Counted from the stretch's first letter, positions 1 through 9,599 are shown. The stretch: DNA of 64,000 nucleotides from Effrenium voratum (GCA_963377175.1 CAUJNA010000448.1:152001-216000), one strand, 5' to 3'. Notes: generated from the letters alone by a model not told the origin. Numbers and translations: made by a program.

Positions 1-470
1 GGAAGCGATCCAACACTTACTGGCTTTTCTGTGCCATTCCGGTTGAGATCAAACTTCCCATTTCCTCGGTTTGGGTCCAGGAAAGCAAGTGGCAATACTT
101 GCTACGTCCGCATTTGAATGCTCCCTGGGTACATAGACTTCTTCGAAAAATTGGCTTCCGTGAGCATCTGGTTGACTTTCGGCGTCATTCGTTGTCATCT
201 CCCCCCTCACTCGGGCTACACAAACGTTTCCGACGACGACTACATGCGGATCTTCAACGGCAATTACGACCTGAAATGTTGGATGACATTCAAGCGCATT
301 ACTCCACTCTTTATCAGCTGGGATCCAACACAGGTGCGTCGTTCCAGGCTATGCAAGACTTACTGTCGGCGGCTTTTCCCCCTATACTCAGCTCTACTAC
401 TTCCTACGACTCTCCGTCTTCGTCAACGAGCCTTTTCGTTCTAAGGCACAGAAGCTCCTCACCCAGGTAA
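1..470 (+). other. Upstream flank of retroelement block, broken coding
   Basis: No intact gene is visible. Frame 3 is open from 99 to 470 and has protein-like composition (basic and aromatic residues, for example RPHLNAPWVHRLLRKIGF), and frame 1 is open over 118-444. Neither is recognisable. The stretch directly precedes the open frame that leads into the reverse transcriptase, so it is probably the 5' coding part of the same decayed element, broken by indels. Inference only. Confidence 0.25.
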
Positions 471-1191
471 TGCACAAACGACAACTTCAATCACCAAGCA
501 CTTTGACACAACTACTTCTCCCACCTCTACATGTGTGGAATTGGAAAGCTCAGCTTGGCACATGGTTACAACGTTGGGTTGCTTCGCATCGTGACTTGTT
601 TCCCTCCCTATTTCTTCCAAAGATCCGGGCGGTGGAAACTCGCAGTGCTACCTTGGGGGACAGGATCTACAACTACCGCACATGGCAACGCAGGTGGACT
701 CCTGACCTTGGGGGACAGGATCTACAACTACCGCACATGGCAACGCAGGTGGACTCCTGACATATCTTTTCCGTGTCGCTGTTCAGACATTGATGACCAC
801 CTCCTACATCGTGCACATGAACATGTAGTAATGGTAGATGAGTTCTCACGCATCAATGCAGACATCGACATTGACATCATGACCGCGTCCATGAAGGATC
901 AATATTTTGGCGATGTTGACATGCTGCATCAGCGTTTTACCACACAGCTTCGCAAACTAGCTCGTCGGTGGCATGTACATGGATCCAGTCTCCTTACTGA
1001 TCTACGGCCTGTTATGACTCAGTTGACTGATGCCCATCGCTCCAACCTTCATGATCGTGCTCACTGGACATCCGAATCACTACAGCGCACCGTGGTTTCT
1101 CTGTCTTCGTGGGTTGTTTTGTGCTTCGTTGTTTGCCATACTGATGCACAAGACCTTTTGCTCGGGAGAAGTCTTTTCGCTGTGTCGTGAA
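470..1191 (+). pseudogene. Retroelement ORF upstream of RT, split by a 55-bp duplication
   Basis: This is the N-terminal part of the element that continues into the reverse transcriptase. Frame 2 is open from 470 to 760 and frame 3 from 531 to 1190. The two frames are separated exactly by a 55-bp tandem duplication (652-706 and 707-761). Because 55 is not a multiple of three, removing one unit puts the two frames in register. The protein-like segment after the duplication is rich in charged residues (for example DEFSRINADIDIDIM and QRFTTQLRKLARRW). Protein-like sequence in frame 3 fades after about 1090, and the RT motifs then continue in frame 1, so a second break or a short intron lies between about 1090 and 1192. 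No known domain is recognised. It could instead be a live gene in which one duplication unit is spliced out. Confidence 0.45.
652..761 (+). repeat. 55-bp perfect tandem duplication, possible new intron
   Basis: Two identical 55-bp units lie head to tail, 652-706 and 707-761. Each contains the junction CGCAG/GTGGAC. A segment running from the GT at 694 to the CAG ending at 748 is exactly 55 bases, starts GT, ends CGCAG, and is flanked on both sides by AG|GT. Splicing it out would restore the reading frame. This is the arrangement expected when a duplicated exon segment containing AGGT becomes an intron. Confidence 0.85.
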
Positions 1192-2464
1192 TCTGCAGCA
1201 TCCTTTCGCTCAGAAGTGGTCACTACGATACCTTCTCTCCTACATCAGCGTTACGCGTGGGGACTTCGACTCCAAGCACCGTTGCCTACAGCCCGCATCC
1301 TTCCCAAACCGACCAAGGACTGGCAGAAAGCAAGACCGATCATTTCTTTCTTTCGCACGTGGGCAGCACCCTTCCTCACGGTCTTCGGCGCCCTCATATT
1401 TGAACTTACCAAAGTCACCTTTCCAGACATACCAGGTCAGCTTTCGGTTCAGGAGCTTGTCCAACAGCTTTGGGACGCGCTGTCAAAGACAGATCCCGCC
1501 GAATACATCCACCTGGTGTCTCAGAACCTTTCCGGTTTCTTCACATCCATTCCCACGGAGCGTTTCCATCAGGCACTACAGGTGCTTCTTCATCGTTATC
1601 ATCAAGTAGTTGGCCTCCGCCGATCCTCACAATGGTCGGTGTACGAATTGAAGTCAGATCATCGGCGCCGTATGTTCAAAGGAAAATGGCGCCGTCAAAC
1701 TAAGGTTCCTCGAGCCTTTCGTGAACAAGATCTTCGATGCCTCCTTGACTTTGTCATTGATAACAATCACTTCGAGATCAATGGCTAATTGTTCCGGCAA
1801 GAACGTCGCTATGGGATCACCTGCAGCACCCCCTCTCTGCAATCTGGTTGCCACGGTGGAGGACTTCTTCTGGCACCAAACAATGTGCTCTCTACGTTTT
1901 CGCATGCCCGATGTCGGGGTGATCTGGCACGAGCGTTATGTCGACAATCGCTTGATCCTGCTACGTGATTCTGCCCCGCAATCACCGGTGCTCAGGAATT
2001 TTCTTTCCCTGGGTTTTTATCGACCACCTGTGATGCTTGAGTTTCAGAATGATGACAAAGTGCTGGGCTACCTATGTGATTCATCGTCCAGGACTATTAC
2101 ACCACAACTACCTGATCATCCCTCTCAAATCAAAGGGATCCGGAGTGCCAATGATCAGATGTTTACTTACTCTTCGTGGTCTTCCCGCTCGTGGCTCATT
2201 ATACGTGGTGCTCAACCTGCGGTTCAGCAACAACTTGGACTTGACGCTCTCAAACGCCTTTATGAAGCCAAAGGTTTCGATCCGCATCTCCTTCGTGATG
2301 TTCGGCGACGACTCGTGACAAAATCTGCATGCTGCCTTGTTGCTGTGTTGCTTGTGGTATTCACTTGCGATTGCTTGTCGGGGCGTTTTGTTGTGTCATT
2401 CATGTATCTGCATGCAGTCGGCTCGGAGGTGTTGGCCCCTTGCATGGCGGCGCCCCTTACCTGA
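1192..2464 (+). pseudogene. Reverse transcriptase, Penelope-like, degenerate
   Basis: An RNA-directed DNA polymerase domain of a retroelement. Motifs in order: a basic lead-in with KPTKDWQKARPIISF (about 1306-1350), a motif-A equivalent LSGFFTSIP (1528-1554), the block FVIDNNHFEING (about 1750-1785), AMGSPAAPPLCNL (about 1808-1846) and the motif-C equivalent RYVDNRLIL (1934-1960). The order NNxFxxNG, then AMGSP, then YVD resembles Penelope-like elements. The copy is broken: frame 1 ends in TAA at 1786-1788 just after the NG block, and the reading continues in frame 2 by about 1805. Two catalytic positions differ from canonical RTs: Asn (codon 1525-1527) where motif A normally has Asp, and YVDN (1937-1948) where YxDD is usual. 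YVDN may be a feature of the family and not decay. The C-terminal frame runs to a stop at 2464. RT identity is fairly sure; the Penelope affinity is inference. Confidence 0.7.
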
Positions 2465-2466
2465 AC

Positions 2467-2622
2467 ATGGCGGAGTATGTTGTTAGCAGCCCACTACGCC
2501 CAGACGGCACGGTCCAAACCACGAGCCAAGTGACGCTGGATCACCTTCCAAACTTCATCAATGGCAATGAGATGCAGCTCTTTGTCCAGACACACGGCCG
2601 TGTACATCAGCACAATGTGTAG
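2467..2622 (+). CDS. Small 51-aa open frame after the RT
   Basis: ATG at 2467 opens a 51-residue frame starting MAEYVVSSPLRPDG and ending in TAG at 2620-2622. Composition is protein-like and the start follows the RT frame by two bases. No known family is recognised. It may be a first exon leading into the gene that starts near 2642, or simply a short element ORF. Confidence 0.25.
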   Translation: MAEYVVSSPLRPDGTVQTTSQVTLDHLPNFINGNEMQLFVQTHGRVHQHNV

Positions 2623-2641
2623 GCGCACAGCTCTTCACGTG

Positions 2642-3766
2642 ATGGTCAGGCGTTCCCGCTCTCCTGTATCCCGTCGCTCCCGGGTCAAGCTCACACCGGG
2701 ACCACAAGGGATGTCTGAGGATGAAGAGGACTGGGGAGAATGGAAAGCGCTCATGATGATCAGAGGAGACCTCGATCGCCGTCACTGCCGCCTGCTCACC
2801 TCAGGGTACCCGTGAACCAGATTGAGTTGCTTCATCTCCCTGTTCGCCAACAAGTACCTGCCTTGGGCAGCCATCGTTTCACGCTCCGCACTGGCTGTCG
2901 GATTGAGGAAATTGCCATCCGGATTGACGATGTTCTTTACTACACGTTGCCCTGCATTGCCACCTTAGTGTTTCCTGAACCTGACAAGTGGAAGAAATCT
3001 TGGGAGACGGTCTACAGGAGCCTCATGCCGCATCGCCACAACATCATCGAGGATGAGCAGCGGGTGAAGTCCGTCTCGGAACTACCATTTTCTCCATTGC
3101 CCCATGGCAACCCAGGCCCCTGGACAGCGCATGTAGTCAAGGAGATTTCCAGCCAATTCCAGATCTCCCCTGCCGTCACAACTCATTGTTCAGCTTGGCA
3201 TCTGCGAAGAGGGCTGGCCCTATATTCGCAAGACCAAACGGACGTATCACCAGTTCTTGCCCGACAAGAAGAACGCCCGGAAGAACCTCTTCGGGATCCT
3301 CTTCTCGTTCGAGCCACGTCGATTGCTACCTGATAAGCATCGCACACAGTCGAACTCGCCGTTTTTCTGGGCCCATAATACCAATATGCATGCTGCCATC
3401 AACATTCTGCGAGATGAGGAGCTTGTCAGACCTTCAAAATGGCAGATGCAGCCTCTTCCCAATCGCGACTACACGAACTGGAACGAAGTGTGGTTGCCTC
3501 CGATGGGCTTCTACTGCAGAGGCAGCCTTCAGTCTCATGACGCGGCGGTCAAGGCAGCAGCCCAGTTCGCGGGAGTGCACAGTGACCGCCCCATATGCAT
3601 AGGTGGATCTGCAAGACTCCGTCAACCTCATTGCACTATACCCCGAGGCGGCACGTACGCCGACATTGCTGCTTCCCACTACTATGATTGCATTCATGCC
3701 AAAGATGGCAGGTGGAAACTCCGCTCATCGATTGCGGTTCCCAGCTACGTGGGAATGTTCTGGTGA
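2642..3766 (+). pseudogene. Frameshifted gene with possible ADP-ribosyltransferase-like C-terminus
   Basis: Three successive frames read as one protein. Frame 2 (2642-2815) begins with an Arg/Ser-rich stretch followed by an acidic patch (SEDEEDWGEWKAL). Frame 1 (2740-3170) carries a globular segment with RIEEIAIRIDDVLYYTLP. Frame 2 again (about 3176-3766) holds the best preserved part, including EEGWPYIRKTKRTYHQFLP, HNTNMHAAINILRDEELVRP, MGFYCRGSL and a tail with DGRWKLRSSIAV. The pattern H-x-T-x4-A-x2-IL-x6-RP followed by GFYxRGS is reminiscent of the ADP-ribosyltransferase fold (NAD-binding H, then helix and strand with Y), but this is a weak resemblance and not proof. Frame changes near 2800 and 3170 could be introns or disabling indels. 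Context suggests an accessory protein of the retroelement block. Confidence 0.4.
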
Positions 3767-4275
3767 ATGACTTTCGGCAATGCAGTCCGGCACCTCCTTT
3801 TGCACCTCCGTCCGTGCCGGCCACATCGGTCCGACCAACTTATCCAACGGTGCCCATCACGCTTGTGGCCACCTCAGACAACCGGATGGAACCAGCCGGT
3901 CAAGTTCATCCGGTGAGTGTCAGCACTTCCAGAGAACGCAGCCTCTTGGCCGCCCTGCCCACACTGGTTCCACGTCTGACCATCGCACTTTCATGCCAAA
4001 GCCCCCACCGGCAGTCAAGCCATGCCGGCGTGTCGACCATCTGGTCTTTCATATGACCGTTGACGGACAACCAGCGGCAAAAGGTCCTCAGCACACCGAT
4101 GTACACCAGTCTTGCTAACATGAGTTGTTTATGCTGTTCCGCAGCCTTTCTTGCTTGGGTTGGCCTTGCAGTGATTTCATTTACCATGCAGTTGTCAGTG
4201 GAGTTCGTGAAGAACCTGGTGGCGGTACTCAATGTCCTCGCATCCGAGTAGCGACTGCCCTGGACACCCTGAACT
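3767..4275 (+). other. Proline-rich coding remnants and intron-like spacer
   Basis: The frame-1 reading that begins upstream continues to a stop at 4056 with a proline-rich, low-complexity composition (for example SPAPPFAPPSVPATSVRPT). From about 4110 to 4180 the sequence is T/G-rich with several TTGCAG- and CGCAG-type acceptors and looks like intron. It probably links to the SANT-like frame that follows. Confidence 0.25.
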
Positions 4276-4887
4276 TTGCCCTGGCGACAGAGCGAAACCA
4301 GCAGTCCGACGCCCGAGTGTCTCCCAGGGCTCCACGGAATTCCAGGCATGGACTGCGCCCTCGTCCGATCGGTCTCGCACTCCTACTCGAATCCTGTGGA
4401 TACTTCCTCCACCTGGTATATACCTGCACTATCCCCGCCTCGTGCGGCACATCGGGATGCCACTGACAGCATTTCTGGTCGCCATCCAGAGTCAATGTTG
4501 GATCGGTTGCCGCCGCCAAGACCTCTTGCTCCCCTACCCCCTCGCAGTGGACGCGAACCAGAACAGACATCGCCTACCACTCCTGATTCGGATTCGGACG
4601 GTTCAGTTCGTCCACATCCAGGTGCTTCATCGTTCCGTCCATCTCCCACGGTGGTTCATGGACCTCGGGAACTTCTACAAGAATTCACTATCACTATTGC
4701 CCTTCGCAATGCGCATCGTGAACCTTTTACGGCGTGGACACAAGGTGAGCTGGATGAGATGGTCAGACGGAAAAAGGACAAGGATTCCAGGCCCACCTAC
4801 AAAACCATTGCCCGTTTCCTTCAGAAGCCCACAGAGGAAGTCAAGCAAGCCTGGAAGGTCTACCAGCAGCTTGAGGCTCGCGCTTAG
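4276..4887 (+). CDS. Open frame with C-terminal SANT/Myb-like helix bundle
   Basis: 203 residues from an ATG at 4276 to TAG at 4885-4887; the true start may lie upstream. Residues 1-130 are disordered and rich in Ser, Pro and Arg (includes LPPPRPLAPLPPRSG and a DSDSD acidic patch). Residues about 145-200 look folded: FTAWTQGELDEMVRRK, then TYKTIARFLQKP, then EEVKQAWKVYQQLEA. The spacing W..GEL...V, Y..IA..L, V...W..Y matches a three-helix SANT/Myb-type DNA-binding domain. If correct, the protein would bind DNA and could be an element-encoded accessory factor. The domain call is inference from pattern only, and the gene may have further exons. Confidence 0.4.
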   Translation: MPWRQSETSSPTPECLPGLHGIPGMDCALVRSVSHSYSNPVDTSSTWYIPALSPPRAAHRDATDSISGRHPESMLDRLPPPRPLAPLPPRSGREPEQTSPTTPDSDSDGSVRPHPGASSFRPSPTVVHGPRELLQEFTITIALRNAHREPFTAWTQGELDEMVRRKKDKDSRPTYKTIARFLQKPTEEVKQAWKVYQQLEARA

Positions 4888-5091
4888 GGCACTTTGCATC
4901 GAGAGAACGAAAGACTCCCGGAAGGTTTCAGTGCATTCCGTGAGCGTTGCAAGTTGACGAGATGGTTTGAATTGCAGACATGGTAGATCGCATGATTCTT
5001 TTCTCACTTGCTTGCGTGACATGGCTGGCATACTTTGCAGTGAGGACTTGAAAGACATTCATGACATTTCTGACATTGAGGGCATTGTTGG

Positions 5092-5754
5092 TTGTCATGG
5101 AAGTTGTTGATGACTTGGATATCATGCATGGCAGAGCTGCTACCGCGTTTATCTCTTCGACTTGCGGGTTTGAGTGTTCAAATCATGTTGGAGCAAGATG
5201 TGCAGACATTCATAACTTGGACCCATGGAGCGCAGCCGACGTGGTTACAGTTTCACGGGCCTGGTACATTGCTTGACAGACCAGTTCGATTGACTGCTTC
5301 ACCTCCAACCCCGCCACGGTTTCCAATACTTCTTCCACCTCCACCTCCTCCACCACCACCACCACCGGTGATTCTTCACCCACAGTTTATGCCCTCATTG
5401 CGAGCCTCCTCGAGCCCCTCTCCTCGAGGACAGTCATGCCCGGCCACCATGAAATCTCAGCGCACACGCCGCTCGGTACGCAGCGCTGACCAGTTCCGTG
5501 ATGATGATCTACGCAGTCTCACGCGTTCTCCAAAACGCTCTCGAACAACATCCGCTTCTGTCATGCGGAGATCTCGGCGACCCTTCACTGTGTTCCCTTC
5601 AAAACGGGCTACTCGTCCATCACGGTCTGCATCGACAAGTTGCAAGCATTACTGTCATGCTTTTCTACATCATGGACGGAAGTGTCTTTCTCCCTGTGCT
5701 CGTCGCCGACCAGGACATTACCATTGCAGGTGTGTGCGGCATCAGCGGCGGTGA
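5092..5754 (+). CDS. Proline-rich and RS-rich open frame
   Basis: A 220-residue frame of which only the middle is convincing. It contains a run of 11 prolines (about residues 83-93), followed by an Arg/Ser-rich stretch (for example RSPKRSRTTSASVMRRSRRP) and a short Cys/His-rich tail with CxxxC pairs. Just before the polyproline there is a segment, TWLQFHGPGTLLDRP, that faintly recalls the WIRIYTPG motif of the four genes downstream, so this may be an eroded fifth member of that array. No enzyme or binding function is evident. The tail may be translated intron. Confidence 0.3.
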   Translation: MSWKLLMTWISCMAELLPRLSLRLAGLSVQIMLEQDVQTFITWTHGAQPTWLQFHGPGTLLDRPVRLTASPPTPPRFPILLPPPPPPPPPPPVILHPQFMPSLRASSSPSPRGQSCPATMKSQRTRRSVRSADQFRDDDLRSLTRSPKRSRTTSASVMRRSRRPFTVFPSKRATRPSRSASTSCKHYCHAFLHHGRKCLSPCARRRPGHYHCRCVRHQRR

Positions 5755-5940
5755 ATCATAGTTGTCGTATACTACAGACTTTGTTGATTCGTCCCGCCTT
5801 CAGTTTGAAAAGTTGCCTTGCGTTGCGTTGCTCAACACATTCACATTGCAGTCAGGGTTGTCATGGCATGAGTTTTTCGCCGCAGATCCCTTGGCTTTGC
5901 GCTTTCTTTCAACAGCACTGTGACGACACATTTGGCTATC

Positions 5941-6336
5941 ATGTACCCGCACTATTTTGAGTACCGCATCGAGAGAGGCGTGGAGTGGATTCGAATTTAC
6001 ACACCGGGCCCGTGGCAACCTGTGGCCACAGCTACCCTGGGACGTGCCCCGGACTACGCTTCCACGAATCGGGAGTGGCGCAAGTCGTATCACGACGTGT
6101 ACTTGCCCGCAGTCATGCCCATGTCGTACGTGTCATATCGCGTGTGGGAATTCCGAGACTGGAACACGCGAGGTTATCAACGCCTTGACAATCCACGACC
6201 AGCCATTGGATCGACGGAGCTCGTGAATGAAGAAATTGCTTCCTCGTTGGAGTCTTCAGTTCCGGATGGGGCGTGGCGGGAACCTTCTCCCCCACCGAGC
6301 TATGATCCTAATTTTGATTGGAACGAATCGGATTGA
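5941..6336 (+). CDS. Novel WIRIY-PG / REW / RDW-GYQR domain protein, copy A
   Basis: 131 residues from ATG at 5941 to TGA at 6334-6336; the ATG is chosen because it lies just before the first conserved block. Conserved blocks: HYFEY near the start, EWIRIYTPGPWQP (about residues 15-27), NREWRKSY (about 44-51), then WEFRDWNTRGYQRL (about 71-84). The tail is acidic and proline-rich and ends PNFDWNESD. The same four blocks recur in the next three genes downstream, so this is a conserved module and not chance. I do not recognise the domain; the dense Trp/Tyr/Arg pattern suggests a small beta-rich binding module. It follows the SANT-like and RS-rich frames of the retroelement block. This is the best preserved of the two left copies. 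Confidence 0.55.
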   Translation: MYPHYFEYRIERGVEWIRIYTPGPWQPVATATLGRAPDYASTNREWRKSYHDVYLPAVMPMSYVSYRVWEFRDWNTRGYQRLDNPRPAIGSTELVNEEIASSLESSVPDGAWREPSPPPSYDPNFDWNESD

Positions 6337-6504
6337 TGCTTGAGCAACATGTCGGTTAAAACGATGCGATTGTGCCTGATTTGATTGCTGCATCAACTTG
6401 GGTTGTCTTGGCTTGTGTTGTGCTTTCCTTCTCCATGTTTTCGCCGCTCCCTTTTGCCTCAAAGCGGCTTATCTGGTTGGTATGTTCAATTCCACAATAT
6501 GTGG

Positions 6505-6924
6505 CACTGCAAGATGGTCCCTACCACGCTATTTTGAGTACGACATCGTCAATGGCCCTGCGAGCACAAACGTTGAATGGATTCGAGTCTATGTACCCGG
6601 TCCGTAGCAACCAGTCGCCGAATCCACCTTGGGACCGGCTCCGGATGACACAACAACCTATCGGGAATGGCGCAGGTTCTACCACTTCGACGTGTATTGG
6701 CCTAGTGACAGCACGGGAGGCACACTATGGGCTCTGTTTCCCAGCTGGTCTCATATGCATCCTTTTACACATGGCAGTATCGTGACTGGGTCACCAGAGG
6801 ATATCAACGGCTCGGCCGTCCGCGCCCCAACATTGCACGTCCAGTTTTCGCTTCGGGATCACCAGACCTCATGTACGCTGGGCTGTCCTCTTCGTCGGCA
6901 TCCTCGAACTCGGATGGTGGCTGA
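6505..6924 (+). pseudogene. Novel-domain array, copy B, disabled
   Basis: This closely parallels copy A: RYFEYDI, VEWIRVYVPGP, TTYREWRRFYHFDVYWP, WQYRDWVTRGYQRLGRPRP. Three lesions are visible. The position equivalent to the ATG of copy A is shifted out of frame by a one-base difference. The Trp codon of the PGPWQP block has become TAG (6605-6607). The reading moves from frame 2 to frame 1 near 6727, just before the RDW block. The frame-1 end is TGA at 6922-6924. It is the clearest case of decay in the array and shows that the ancestral copy was protein-coding. Confidence 0.6.
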
Positions 6925-7097
6925 TGTTCGTCCTCGTCTTTCCATGATATTCAATTTGATTGGGGCGAGTGACTTCGACACCTGAGCCGCGCCTTGCTAC
7001 AAAAGTGTTTGCTTGCATGTTTGTTGTTGTGTCACATGTAGTGCTTGTAGTCTGCAGCCGTGCACCTCTCGATTTTGGATCAAGGGTTTGAGTTGTC

Positions 7098-7681
7098 ATG
7101 CCGTGGCTGGAGTGGTGTCCGGATCCTCAACAACCAGATGCTCAATGGGTCAAGATTTTTCATCCGGGATCATGGACTCCACAGGACGAACGTGATGATC
7201 CGCCTCCGCCCCATACATACAGAGAGTGGAAGGAGTTCTATGTCCCAAATTTTGATCAAGAAGGCGGGCAGCCCAACAACAGCATTTGGTACAAAAGGGA
7301 CTGGGCCACTGAGGGCTACCGGCGAGTCGCTGCCCCTCAAGCTGTTCACGGCTTCAATTCGATGTCTTTTCCTGATCAACATAGCGTGGCCACGCAATCA
7401 TCGGCTTTGTGTGTATGTCACCGCAAATGTTGCATGCGATTCTTAGATCATCGGATGCTGCGGCTTTCTCCACTGAGGATCTCACTCGTCTTCAAGATGG
7501 GATCTCTCAGCAACTGTCGGATCGCGCGCGTCAAGCGTCCCATCAGCACCAACCAGTACGTGCATCTCGTGGAGTTGAACCACTTGAGTCTATTGGGGTC
7601 TCTGATCCATATCTACCTACGACCCAACCATGCAGCTCCACCACCAAGGAGAAGCCTATCTTCGAGCTAAATGATGAATAG
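7098..7681 (+). CDS. Novel-domain array, copy C, frame change after the domain
   Basis: ATG at 7098 starts MPWLEW, followed by the conserved blocks AQWVKIFHPGSWTP, HTYREWKEFY and WYKRDWATEGYRRV (ending about 7335). After the domain the natural C-terminus appears to move from frame 3 to frame 2, where a helical, charged tail (STEDLTRLQDGIS and on) runs to TGA/TAG near 7681. A short intron between about 7335 and 7409, or a frameshift, would explain this. More diverged from copies A and B than they are from each other. Function unknown. Confidence 0.45.
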
Positions 7682-7829
7682 ACTGATGCGTGTTGATCAT
7701 GGCACAAAAGGGTGCTTTCTCATGCCCGTGCTTTCTTGTGTAGTTGCTGGTTGTGCATGGTTGTGCATGGTGGCTGTTTCTTTGCTAGCTGGATCGGAAC
7801 CCGCGGCACGCCCTGTCTTTCACTTCGGC

Positions 7830-8366
7830 ATGGACATCGAGGATGCAACTCAGACGTCGGGCCGAACCGCTGAGCAGCACCCATGGCTCGAATATTCAGT
7901 CTGGCAGGATCAGGAGTGGGTGCGGATCTATACTCCGGGACAATCTCAGCTGTGGCAACCAGAAGAAGCCGTACCTGACCTACCAGACAACTCGTTTCGG
8001 GAGTGGAAGCGGGTAACTGATCCCATTGGTGGGACTGGTGAACACCGTCAGGCGTGGACAATTCGCGACTGGCAACATCAAGGTTACCAACGCATTCTTT
8101 CTCGCTTTGAGTCCTTCTCCACTCATCAAGCCCAGGATCAGTCACTTGTTGACGTGCAGAATTCGGACATAATCCGAGTCGAAAAGATGTTCACCTATGC
8201 CCCCCCTATTTCTGACGGGGATCGCTCGACTGCTTTGCAACTTCCTCCGGTCTTCTATGGCGACACCCGTCATGCTCATCGTGGTGATCTTTCGTTCCCG
8301 TCTTCTGAGCGGCTTCGGGCAGTTTCACGTTCTCCTCGCCGCTGTGGATATTTTGGTAAACGATAG
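7830..8366 (+). CDS. Novel-domain array, copy D
   Basis: 178 residues from ATG 7830 to TAG 8364-8366. An open frame extends upstream to 7671, but the T-rich stretch before 7800, which ends in a TTTGCTAG acceptor-like site, looks like intron or spacer, so the later ATG is preferred. Conserved blocks: HPWLEYSVWQDQEWVRIY then TPGQ, NSFREWKRV, and WTIRDWQHQGYQRI. The C-terminal half is longer than in the other copies and ends in a basic Ser/Arg stretch (RSPRRCGYFGKR). Uninterrupted, so potentially functional. No known family recognised. Confidence 0.5.
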   Translation: MDIEDATQTSGRTAEQHPWLEYSVWQDQEWVRIYTPGQSQLWQPEEAVPDLPDNSFREWKRVTDPIGGTGEHRQAWTIRDWQHQGYQRILSRFESFSTHQAQDQSLVDVQNSDIIRVEKMFTYAPPISDGDRSTALQLPPVFYGDTRHAHRGDLSFPSSERLRAVSRSPRRCGYFGKR

Positions 8367-9599
8367 AGATACGAAGTTGAGTATGTGATCTTCCTGATGA
8401 AAAAGAGACTTCTCGCCCCCTCACTGAGGGGCGTGTGTGTGTGCGGAGTGGCAGAATACCCTGTCACCACAATTAGTAGCAGGGGGCCAGCGACCATCAA
8501 GCAAACGCTGGCCAACGAAGCTATGCTTGATGGTGGATGCACGGATTGATCACCCGTGTGTACCTGCTTTTGTGAAGTGATGTTGATGAAAGTCCAGTTG
8601 GCCGCTTCTTTTGCCGCTGTGTGTGCTTCGTGTTGAACCTTGTAACGTTTTCGACACTAGAGTGAAGCCAAGTGACCTGCCAGCCGAACCTTATCCGACT
8701 TGAGACTTGTCAGTTGTACTCGAGCCTCATCAGTTGTACTCGAGACTCATCAGTTGTACTCGAAAGATTAGCACCCTCCATCTGGAGTTTAAGTGTGTGT
8801 GTGTGTGTGATGTGTGTGGCTGGACGCACCAGTGCATACAAATGCTTTCCTGCCATTTTGACAAGTTATGCGGCTAGACACATCCCATCATGACGCGATC
8901 GAGGGCGTGAAGCTGGGGCGTGTAGGTTAATTATGCCTCACTGACGTTCTGGATCCCAATGCCCGAAGGCGCGCCCTAGTTGCCGGAAGAGCCTGGGTCT
9001 TTCAATCAGTTGTGGCACTGGCCATGCCAGCTGTTGCCACCGCTTGTTCTTTCCAGTGGGACAAGTGCAGAGCCAAACGAGGGGGAGCAGCGAATGTGGA
9101 AATGGGAGCAACATTGAAAGCCATAAACTGCTCCAGGCAACCGCTGCGGAGGCATCCGTTTTGTTGAGCCACCCGTTTTAGGGGGGCGGTACCTCTTGTT
9201 GAGCTTGTTTAACTCAAGTTTAACTCAAATAATTGGAAACTGTCAGCCACATAGGCAAATGAGCAGACAAATCCCAACAACTTTCTGTGGCTCTTGAACC
9301 CAATCCTGTGGGCAGCCGAGGAGTGGTTCGTGTACACTAAGACGGAGCTGGAGCTGCTGGTGGCAAAACAGGCGCATCCCGCCCCTTTGACAGGGTTTTT
9401 GACACAACAGGACCATGTCGAAAGATGGGTGTAAAACATTCCTGGGATTGTGAGCCTTTGATCCCCAAATTACCCCCCCCAATGGAAATCTGGGACAAGG
9501 CGATTTTTGTGAAATCGCAGTCCCAATGAATTCAACCATGTCAAAGGGACTCGCGTGTTTTTGACCCGCTGCTAGGAAGAGAGTTTACGGAGCGGCTCA
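8367..9599. other. Non-coding spacer with short tandem repeats
   Basis: No gene is seen. It holds a 20-bp tandem repeat (8711-8765) and a short GT run (8791-8810). The rest is mixed-composition DNA without long credible frames and marks the end of the retroelement-like block. Confidence 0.5.
8711..8765 (+). repeat. 20-bp tandem repeat, about 2.7 copies
   Basis: Unit CAGTTGTACTCGAGNCTCAT starts at 8711, 8731 and 8751; the third copy is cut short at CGA. A diverged partial unit precedes it. Confidence 0.85.
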
